From NCBI GenBank assembly GCA_015064285.1, contig SVSN01000019.1, positions 1 to 42,368 on the forward strand: 42,368 nucleotides of DNA, in the 5' to 3' direction. Of this stretch, positions 24,236 through 30,839 are shown piece after piece; position 1 is the first letter of the stretch, and the number at the start of each line of letters is the position of its first letter. Both the position numbers and the translations under genes were made by a program. Source of the DNA: Oscillospiraceae bacterium (lineage in GTDB: Bacteria; Bacillota; Clostridia; Oscillospirales; CAG-272). The notes under the pieces are model-generated. The model saw nothing but the letters and a program-made list of their open reading frames with translations. It had not been told where the DNA came from and made no database searches.

Positions 24236-26092
24236 ATGTATCAGTTTTTCTCTCCCATGCAGATCATCCCGGAAGGCTGGCTGAAGAAGCAGCTGCGGTT
24301 GCAGGCAGACGGTCTTGCCGGAAACCTGGACAAAATGTGGCCTGATGTAAAAGACAGTGCCTGGATCGGCGGAAACCGTGAAGGATGGGAACGGGTTCCC
24401 TACTGGCTGGACGGTTTTCTGCCGCTTGCCTATCTGCTCCGGGATGAAGACATGATTGCCCGGGCAGAAAAATACATTGTCTCCATTCTGGACAGACAGT
24501 GCAAAGACGGCTGGATCTGCCCCTGTTCCGTAGAAGAAAGACCCGGTTATGATGCCTGGAGTTTTCTGCTCATCGGCAAGGTACTGGCCATGTACTGCGA
24601 ATTCACAAAAGATATTCCTGAAAAGAAAAACCTGTGGAAGCGGGCGGACAAAGGTTTGTATAAGGCCATGGAATGCCTGTATACCCTGATGGCGGACGGC
24701 ACCATCAAGCTGTTCAACTGGGGTAGATTCCGCTGGTTTGAAGGACTGATCCCCCTGCAGTATCTGCACAGCCGGTATAAGAAGGACTGGATCCCCGCAC
24801 TGGCAAAGCTGCTCAGAGAACAGGGTGCAGACTGGAACAGTTTCCGTGACACCTGGGAACGTCCCATCAACGAATGGACATTCCACACCCACATTGTCAA
24901 CATCGGTATGATGTTCAAATACGAAGCCGCATGGTGCGCCCTGACCGGGGAAGAATACACCGACATCGCCGAAGATCTCTGGCAGTTCCTGGAAGCACGG
25001 CACGGTACCGCCGCAGGATGCTTCACCGGGGATGAATGTCTCTCCGGCACATACAACAACCAGGGCACCGAGCTCTGTTCCGTAAACGAGCTGATGTATT
25101 CCTGCGAACTGCTGTACAGCATCACCGGCAAGAGCATCTGGGCTGACAGGCTGGAAAAACTGGCCTTCAATGCGTTGCCCGCCACCATTTCCGATGATAT
25201 GTGGACCCACCAGTACGACCAGCAGGTAAACCAGATCTCCTGCGAAAGACTGCCCGGCCGTTCCATCTTCCGCACCAACGGCGCTGAAGCCCATCTGTTC
25301 GGTCTGGAACCCAACTACGGCTGCTGTACCGCCAATATGGGGCAGGCATGGCCGAAATTTGTGCTGTCCGTCTTCCGTAAGACCCGCACCGGCATCGAAT
25401 GCCCCGTAATGGTACCCGCAAGACTGGACACAAAGATTCACGGTAAATCTGTGACCCTGTCTGTAGACACCGAATATCCCTTCCGTCACAGCGGCGTTTA
25501 CACCGTTACTGCACCGGAAGCGGTAAAGTTCACACTGAAAATCCGGATACCCGGCTGGGCAAAGGGATGCACCGTCAACGGCGAAAAGTTCGGCGGCAAG
25601 ATGATTGTGCTCTCCCGGGAATGGTCCGGCACCACAGACATCCGTGTGGAATTTACGGATGCTCCCCGCATGATCAGCCGTCCCCGGAAGCTGAAGGCTG
25701 TGGAATACGGCCCTCTGCTGTTCTCTCTCCCCATTGAAGCCGAATGGAAAATGCGGGAATACGAAGCCGGTGGTGTGGAACGGAAATTCCCCTACTGTGA
25801 CTATGAGCTCAGTCCTCTGTCCGACTGGCGTTACGGCTTTGCTTCCGCAGAATTTACTGTAGAGAACGCACCGGTCGCCGATGTCCCCTTCTCCGCTGCT
25901 GCTCCTGCCATAAAGCTTCTGACCAGGCTGGCTCCCGTGGAATGGGAATATGCCGACGGTTTCCGCAACATTGCTGCCCCCGCCCCTGTTTCCGACAAAG
26001 CTGTGGGAGAAGCAGCAGAGCTGGCACTGGTTCCCTATGGGGCCGCCAAGCTGCGGATGACCGAAATGCCTGTGGTAAAGATGCCCAAATAA
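24236..26092 (+). CDS. Glycoside hydrolase family 127 (beta-L-arabinofuranosidase-like)
   Basis: A 618-residue GH127 (DUF1680) enzyme. The family releases L-arabinose or related sugars from arabinan, hydroxyproline-linked arabinosides and pectic side chains. An (alpha/alpha)6 barrel covers ~1-400 and beta-sandwich domains the rest. The zinc-thiolate catalytic centre is visible as Glu279 and Cys281 (ELCSVNE) plus Cys363-Cys364 (YGCCTANMGQAWPKF), equivalent to the Glu/Cys/Cys/Cys set of Bifidobacterium HypBA1. No signal peptide is seen, so it acts on imported oligosaccharides. It is a single gene with its own promoter and a terminator dyad at 26235. The exact sugar (arabinose, or 3-C-carboxy-rhamnose-type sugars as in some relatives) cannot be fixed. 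Confidence 0.9.
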   Translation: MYQFFSPMQIIPEGWLKKQLRLQADGLAGNLDKMWPDVKDSAWIGGNREGWERVPYWLDGFLPLAYLLRDEDMIARAEKYIVSILDRQCKDGWICPCSVEERPGYDAWSFLLIGKVLAMYCEFTKDIPEKKNLWKRADKGLYKAMECLYTLMADGTIKLFNWGRFRWFEGLIPLQYLHSRYKKDWIPALAKLLREQGADWNSFRDTWERPINEWTFHTHIVNIGMMFKYEAAWCALTGEEYTDIAEDLWQFLEARHGTAAGCFTGDECLSGTYNNQGTELCSVNELMYSCELLYSITGKSIWADRLEKLAFNALPATISDDMWTHQYDQQVNQISCERLPGRSIFRTNGAEAHLFGLEPNYGCCTANMGQAWPKFVLSVFRKTRTGIECPVMVPARLDTKIHGKSVTLSVDTEYPFRHSGVYTVTAPEAVKFTLKIRIPGWAKGCTVNGEKFGGKMIVLSREWSGTTDIRVEFTDAPRMISRPRKLKAVEYGPLLFSLPIEAEWKMREYEAGGVERKFPYCDYELSPLSDWRYGFASAEFTVENAPVADVPFSAAAPAIKLLTRLAPVEWEYADGFRNIAAPAPVSDKAVGEAAELALVPYGAAKLRMTEMPVVKMPK

Positions 26093-26234
26093 TGCGTGAT
26101 TTTCTCATGCAGACTGACTGAAATACGATTCTTGTAAAGCATGATTTGGATTGGGATTTTCCGCCAGTCATTTCCTGCTGCACCCTGCACAATTTACTTC
26201 TTATAAAATAATAACTTCCCGTACAGAACTGCTG

Positions 26235-26274
26235 AAAATGGCTCCATTTCGTTGACAATGGGGTCATTTTTGTT
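26235..26274 (+). terminator. 14-bp dyad after GH127: terminator overlapping the next promoter
   Basis: AAAATGGCTCCATT (26235-26248) pairs with AATGGGGTCATTTT (26257-26270) over 14 pairs with two G-U, around an 8-base loop, followed by TGTTG. The loop and first base of the second arm hold the TTGACA of the yicC promoter. The remainder of 26093-26234 shows no other signal. Confidence 0.6.
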
Positions 26275-26281
26275 GTATAAT
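26252..26281 (+). promoter_or_regulatory. Promoter of the yicC-remA housekeeping cluster
   Basis: Perfect TTGACA (26252-26257), an 18-base spacer and perfect TATAAT (26276-26281). Transcription should begin near 26288. The -35 lies in the loop of the dyad at 26235-26270. Confidence 0.85.
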
Positions 26282-26290
26282 ATAGGTTAA

Positions 26291-26343
26291 ATGGGAAGCT
26301 ATGTCTACCCTCTGACGGAGCCGCTCTTCCCATAGAAAATTTA
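26291..26343 (+). promoter_or_regulatory. 5'-UTR stem-loop ahead of yicC
   Basis: ATGGGAAG (26291-26298) pairs perfectly with CTTCCCAT (26336-26343), enclosing 37 bases with a further short CTC/GAG pairing. It sits at the very 5' end of the predicted transcript and could protect or regulate it. It matches no riboswitch class I know. Confidence 0.45.
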
Positions 26344-26365
26344 TGACAGAAAAGAGACTTGTCCT

Positions 26366-27259
26366 ATGTTGAAAAGCATGACCGCATTCGGCCGCGCCCG
26401 TGCCATGACGCCCTCCGGCGACCGGGATATCACCGCCGAACTGCGCAGCGTAAACAGCCGGTATCTGGACGTTTCCGTACGTCTGCCCCGGATGATGAGC
26501 TTTCTGGAAGAAAAAATCAAGGTATATCTGGCCGAGAGAGGCATTTCCCGCGGCAAGATCGAAGTAAACATTAACGTGAACGTGGTGTCTGAAGAAGGCG
26601 TGGAATACGTACTGGACACCGCCGCCGCCCGTTCCTACATCACAGCACTGGAAACCCTCAGAGACAGCTTTGGTCTCCGGGACGATATTTCCGTGATGCA
26701 GGTAGCCGCCAACAGAGATCTGTTCACCGTCAAGAAACCGGAAGACGATATGGAACGGGACTGGAACGATGTAAAGCCGGTGCTGGCCGCTGCTGTGGAT
26801 GCCTTCCTTGACAGACGGGCCAGAGAAGGCAAAAATCTGGAAGAAGACATTGTAAAGAAGTGCGAAAACATCAAGGCTCTGGCCGCAAAGATCAAAGTGC
26901 TGTCCGAAGGTGAAATCACCGGATACTCCGCCAAGCTGGAACAGCGGATCCGGCAGTTCCTTGCCGATTTTGACACAGAAGCTGCCGAACAGCGGATTCT
27001 GACGGAAGCGGCCATTTACGCCGACCGTGCTGCCATTGATGAAGAGCTGGTACGTCTGGACTCCCACTTCACCGCCATGGCCGACATTCTGGCCTCCGAT
27101 GAAGCCGCCGGCCGGAAGCTGGACTTCCTGCTGCAGGAAATGAACCGGGAAACCAACACCATCGGTTCCAAAGCCGGCAACGCCGAAATCGCCCACATGG
27201 TTGTGGACATCAAGTGCGAACTGGAAAAAATCCGCGAACAAATCCAAAACATCGAATAA
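26366..27259 (+). CDS. yicC: YicC-family endoribonuclease
   Basis: A 297-residue YicC/YloC protein. The N-terminal domain begins MLKSMTAFGRA, the family signature, with ELRSVNSRYLDVSVRLP following. The C-terminal DUF1732-type domain ends with the conserved DFLLQEMNRETNTIGSKA (~252-269) and a helical tail. Family members are RNA endonucleases taking part in small-RNA and mRNA turnover. The Shine-Dalgarno (AAAGAG, ~10 bases upstream of ATG 26366) is weak. It is the first gene of the cluster remA-gmk-rpoZ-priA. Length is normal for the family. Confidence 0.92.
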   Translation: MLKSMTAFGRARAMTPSGDRDITAELRSVNSRYLDVSVRLPRMMSFLEEKIKVYLAERGISRGKIEVNINVNVVSEEGVEYVLDTAAARSYITALETLRDSFGLRDDISVMQVAANRDLFTVKKPEDDMERDWNDVKPVLAAAVDAFLDRRAREGKNLEEDIVKKCENIKALAAKIKVLSEGEITGYSAKLEQRIRQFLADFDTEAAEQRILTEAAIYADRAAIDEELVRLDSHFTAMADILASDEAAGRKLDFLLQEMNRETNTIGSKAGNAEIAHMVVDIKCELEKIREQIQNIE

Positions 27260-27275
27260 GCGGGGCCGCCCCCGC
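27260..27275 (+). other. GC-rich hairpin directly after the yicC stop
   Basis: GCGGGG (27260-27265) / CCCCGC (27270-27275) with a CCGC loop, immediately after TAA and without a T-run. It is more likely an mRNA-stabilising or processing structure than a terminator. The rest of 27276-27426 holds a small ACAGCC-TCC-GGCTGT hairpin (27330-27344) and no convincing promoter. Confidence 0.4.
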
Positions 27276-27426
27276 GGGCAATCTCCGGCACTTCTGCAGC
27301 TGAATGGGGAAGCAATCACACGCGGCGGCACAGCCTCCGGCTGTTTGTGCAGCTTGTGAGTGGTTGACTATATATTGCCTGACCACAGATTGTCTTAGGT
27401 ATTGAATTTTAGGAAGTTTTTAAGGT

Positions 27427-27702
27427 ATGAGATTTGTAAATGTAGGATTCAACAACATTCTGAACGCCGACCGGATTGTGGCGGTAATCGGTTCCGATTC
27501 TGCACCTTCCAAGCGGCTGATGCAGGATGCCAAGGATATGGGGCGTGCCATCGACTGCACCAGCGGCCGGAAGACCCGTTCCATTCTGGTGATGGACAGC
27601 GACCATGTGGTGCTTTCCGCCATCCAGCCAGAAACCCTTGCCGCCAGACTGGCCAATGAAAACGAAGAAGACGCCGACGAGGACGAAGAGGAGAACGCCT
27701 GA
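27427..27702 (+). CDS. remA: Extracellular-matrix regulator RemA (DUF370)
   Basis: A 91-residue RemA protein, a DNA-binding activator of matrix and osmoprotection genes in Bacillus. MRFVNVGFNNILNADRIVAV, then CTSGRKTRSILVMDSDHVVLS (~38-66), are the conserved core that forms ring-like oligomers. The last ~14 residues (NENEEDADEDEEENA) form a strongly acidic tail that the core family does not need. AGGAAG lies ~13 bases upstream of ATG 27427, and a closer AAGG immediately precedes it. It sits in the usual position between yicC and gmk, but here a GH35 gene intervenes before gmk. Confidence 0.93.
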   Translation: MRFVNVGFNNILNADRIVAVIGSDSAPSKRLMQDAKDMGRAIDCTSGRKTRSILVMDSDHVVLSAIQPETLAARLANENEEDADEDEEENA

Positions 27703-27714
27703 GAGGAGGTTCCC

Positions 27715-29625
27715 ATGGGACGCACGCTGCTGACTATGGATGCCGGTGGATTCTATCTGAACGGGGAACCCTTTGATCTGGCATCCGGAGATTTTCACTA
27801 TTTCCGCACCCTGCCCGGCGGATGGGGCCACCGTCTGAAGCTGATGAAAGCCTTCGGGCTGAACACCCTGCAGACCTATGTTCCCTGGAATCTGCACGAG
27901 CCGGAGAAGGGACACTACTGTTTTGACGGGCACCTGAACCTGCAGGCATTTCTGGAAGCCTGTCAGGCAGAAGGACTGTATGTTATGCTCCGTCCCTCGC
28001 CTTATATCTGTTCCGAATGCGACTGGGGCGGTCTGCCCTACTGGCTTATGGGTGAGAACTGCTGTCCCAGAACCATGGACACCGCTTTCATCGGACACTA
28101 CGAAACCTATTTCCGCCGGCTGATGGAGGAGATAGAGCCGATGCTGTCCACCAGAGGCGGGCCCATCATCGCTGTATCCGTGGAAAACGAGTACGGCAGC
28201 TACGGTATGGACCGGGAATACATCTGCTGGACCGCTGATCTTTACCGTGCCTGCGGCATTGATGTGCCCCTGTACAACACGGACGGGGACAATCTGTTCA
28301 TGCTGACCCACGGGGGACCGGAAGCGCTCTGGTCGGGCATCAACCTTGCCGCTGTTACGGATGCTTCCCTTGCCGCACACAGTGCCTATCAGACCGGTTA
28401 TCCGGTGTATGTAGGTGAAATGTGGGGTGGTCGGGCACTGCAGTGGGGCGGCAGATTCGCCAGACAGACAGCGGACACCATCGCCGAACGGTACCGGACA
28501 GCCCTTGAAAAAGGCGCGCATGTGAACTTCTATATGTTCTGCGGCGGCACCAGTTTTGGCTTCTTCAGCGGCGCCAACCACGGCGTTTACCGTGCGGATG
28601 TACCGGGTGCCAGACAGCGATACATTCCCTTTCCAACAAGCTATGATGTGGATGCCCCCGTTTCCGAAGACGGACGGCCCACGGAAAAATATTTCGCCCT
28701 GCGCAGGGTACTGGCAGAGCACCGTGGTATGGACGAAGCCGACCTGCCGCCAGTACCGGAAAACAGACCAGTCCAGACCGCCGGGACAATCCGCTGGGAA
28801 GCATCCCGCCGGGTATTTTCCCCCACTGTACTGGATCAGCTGACCGAAACAAGAGTCACCTCCGGAAATGTGCGTACCATGGAATCCATGGGGCAGGACT
28901 ACGGTTTTGTGCTGTACACCACCCACATCCGCGCCTCTCACCCGGACTACACCTATTATGTACGGATTGAAGGGCTCCACGACCGGGCGGATATTTATAC
29001 CGATGGTGTATACCTGGGTACCTACTACCGGGACAGAAACAATGTGCCTGTGTCCTTCCGGGTACCTGAAGGCAGTGTCCGACTGGATATTCTGGTGGAA
29101 AACATGGGCCGGATCTGCTACGGCTACAAAATGCTGGATGAGCGTAAGGGCATTCTGGACTGCGTGCTGCTGGACAGAGCGCTGGGAGACGGAAAACCCT
29201 ATTCCGTGGCTTCTTTTGTCACCGGCTGGGAAAACCGCGCCCTGCCTTTCCGGTATCCGCAGGTGGAAAAAGCCCTCTTGGCAGAGGACAGCCCCGCACC
29301 GGCAGAAACCGTCGAACCCCGTCTGTACAGCGGTACTTTTACAGCGGCTCCGGGAGTGGATACCTTTCTGAACTTTTATGATGCCGGCATGACCAGAGGG
29401 CATGTCTGGATCAACGGATTCGCTCTGGGCAGATACTGGGCCATCGGTCCCCAGGACACCCTGTATGTACCGGGGGATCTGCTGAAGGAAGAAAACCGGA
29501 TTGAAGTGCTGGAACTGTACGGCACGGACGAATACCCCAAAGCCGGATTCTGCGATACCCACCGGCTTGACAGACTGACTGAAAATATGGAAGTGGTTCT
29601 GGCCGCTCCCTCCGAAAATAACTGA
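27715..29625 (+). CDS. Glycoside hydrolase family 35 beta-galactosidase
   Basis: A 636-residue GH35 beta-galactosidase. The TIM barrel (~1-330) starts with the family's FDLASGDFHYFRTLPGGW and LNTLQTYVPWNLHEP. The acid/base is Glu159 in ENEYGSYG, and the nucleophile is probably Glu235 in VGEMWGGRALQWGG. Beta-rich domains fill the C-terminal half, including the jelly-roll-type ending MTRGHVWINGFALGRYW. There is no signal peptide, so it acts in the cytoplasm on galactosides or galactan oligomers. ATG 27715 follows a strong GAGGAGG, only 12 bases after remA. It interrupts the otherwise conserved remA-gmk junction and is probably transcribed with the housekeeping genes. Codon use looks like its neighbours, so the insertion is not obviously recent. 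Confidence 0.93.
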   Translation: MGRTLLTMDAGGFYLNGEPFDLASGDFHYFRTLPGGWGHRLKLMKAFGLNTLQTYVPWNLHEPEKGHYCFDGHLNLQAFLEACQAEGLYVMLRPSPYICSECDWGGLPYWLMGENCCPRTMDTAFIGHYETYFRRLMEEIEPMLSTRGGPIIAVSVENEYGSYGMDREYICWTADLYRACGIDVPLYNTDGDNLFMLTHGGPEALWSGINLAAVTDASLAAHSAYQTGYPVYVGEMWGGRALQWGGRFARQTADTIAERYRTALEKGAHVNFYMFCGGTSFGFFSGANHGVYRADVPGARQRYIPFPTSYDVDAPVSEDGRPTEKYFALRRVLAEHRGMDEADLPPVPENRPVQTAGTIRWEASRRVFSPTVLDQLTETRVTSGNVRTMESMGQDYGFVLYTTHIRASHPDYTYYVRIEGLHDRADIYTDGVYLGTYYRDRNNVPVSFRVPEGSVRLDILVENMGRICYGYKMLDERKGILDCVLLDRALGDGKPYSVASFVTGWENRALPFRYPQVEKALLAEDSPAPAETVEPRLYSGTFTAAPGVDTFLNFYDAGMTRGHVWINGFALGRYWAIGPQDTLYVPGDLLKEENRIEVLELYGTDEYPKAGFCDTHRLDRLTENMEVVLAAPSENN

Positions 29626-29641
29626 CAATAAGGAAGTACAT

Positions 29642-30253
29642 ATGAAAAAAGGACTTGTATTTGTCGTCTCCGGCCCTTCCGGCAGCGGAAAAGGCACCGT
29701 AGTGGAGGAACTGAAGAAAATCGCCCCCAACATCGGCGTTGCGGTTTCCGCCACCACCCGTGCTCCCAGACCGGGGGAAGCGGAAGGCGTGACCTACTAC
29801 TATAAAACCAGAGAAGAATTTGAAGCTCTGCTGGCCGCCGGCGAAATTCTGGAGCATACCGAATACAGCGGCAATCTGTACGGCACCCTGAAATCCGAAG
29901 CCCGGAAGGTAATCGGCGAAGGCCGTGACCTGATTCTGGAAATCGAAGTGGACGGCGGCGGACAGGTCAAGCGTCTGCTGGGCGATGACTGCGTGCTGGT
30001 GATGCTGCTGGCACCGGACGCTGCCGAACAGGAACGCAGACTCCGTGACAGAGGTACCGAAAAGGAAGAAACCATTCAGAAGCGGCTGCAGAAAGCCCGC
30101 TCGGAAATCGCCGTGGCCGGAGATTACGAGTATCTGGTACTGAACGAAACCGGTCACCAGGAGGAATGCGCCGAAAACCTTCTGGCAATACTGAAAGCAG
30201 CCCACAATACTTACCCCAGAATGCGCACGATCACGGATCACTATTTTGATTGA
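29642..30253 (+). CDS. gmk: Guanylate kinase
   Basis: A 203-residue kinase converting GMP (dGMP) and ATP to GDP (dGDP). P-loop GPSGSGKG is at 11-18, the GMP-binding loop has SATTRAPRPGE and YYY near 38-57, EYSGNLYGT near 78-86, and the conserved EIEVDGGGQVK follows near 100-110 (usually E-I-D-V-Q-G-A). The lid is RLRDRGTEKEETIQKRL. GGAAG precedes ATG 29642 by about six bases. It lies 16 bases after the GH35 stop and 64 bases before rpoZ, matching the Firmicute gene order. Confidence 0.96.
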   Translation: MKKGLVFVVSGPSGSGKGTVVEELKKIAPNIGVAVSATTRAPRPGEAEGVTYYYKTREEFEALLAAGEILEHTEYSGNLYGTLKSEARKVIGEGRDLILEIEVDGGGQVKRLLGDDCVLVMLLAPDAAEQERRLRDRGTEKEETIQKRLQKARSEIAVAGDYEYLVLNETGHQEECAENLLAILKAAHNTYPRMRTITDHYFD

Positions 30254-30317
30254 TCCGATACCCTTTCAACAAGTCAACAATACACTGACAATATACAGAA
30301 AAACAGGAGAAAAAATC

Positions 30318-30803
30318 ATGATTTATCCTTCTATCGCCGAACTGACCCAGGATGGGAAGATTAACCGTTACACGCTCGTGGTTGCTACCGCCAAGTGCGC
30401 CAGAATCATCACCGATGAATACGTAAAGCAGAGAGAATACGCCGAAAAGGTAGCTATGAACAAGGACAGCGAAAAGAGCAAGAACGTTGCCAATCTGATC
30501 CGCAAGGAATACCGGGATGAAAAGGCTGTAAAGAACGCCATCAACGGTCTCCACAGCGGCGAATTCCGCATTCTGTCCGATGAAGAAGCTGCCGAACTTC
30601 ACCGGAAGCAGGCGGAAGAAGAAGAACGCAGAAAGGCTGAAGCGGCCGCCAAAGCCGAAGAAGAAGCCGCTGCGCTGGAAGCCGAAGAAGCTCTGGCTGA
30701 CGCATTCGATGAAGACGACGAAGTGACCGACGAAGACGCCGCCGCTGCTGCCGATGCACTGGAACTGCTGCTGGGTCTGGGCGAAGACGAAGACGAAGAA
30801 TAA
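30318..30803 (+). CDS. rpoZ: RNA polymerase omega subunit with long acidic tail
   Basis: A 161-residue protein. The first ~65 residues are the omega core (INRYTLVVATAKCARIITDEY, then KSKNVANLIRKEYRDEKAVKNAI). Typical omega has 60-90 residues. Here a charged helix (EEAAELHRKQAEEEERRKAE, ~98-117) and an Ala/Glu/Asp stretch extend the C-terminus to 161, ending GEDEDEE. ATG 30318 was chosen because CAGGAG lies 8 bases upstream; an in-frame start at 30246 would overlap gmk. Its position between gmk and priA supports the assignment. Confidence 0.88.
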   Translation: MIYPSIAELTQDGKINRYTLVVATAKCARIITDEYVKQREYAEKVAMNKDSEKSKNVANLIRKEYRDEKAVKNAINGLHSGEFRILSDEEAAELHRKQAEEEERRKAEAAAKAEEEAAALEAEEALADAFDEDDEVTDEDAAAAADALELLLGLGEDEDEE

Positions 30804-30839
30804 TTTACCGAAAAATCACGCCTGAGAGGAGGAATGACT

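Noticed and set aside
24056-25489. 477-codon frame antisense to GH127
   Set aside because: The sense strand carries the full GH127 catalytic set; the antisense product matches nothing recognisable.
27360-27426. Separate promoter for remA (TTGACT near 27364)
   Set aside because: No acceptable -10 box lies 16-18 bases downstream; read-through from the yicC promoter explains expression.
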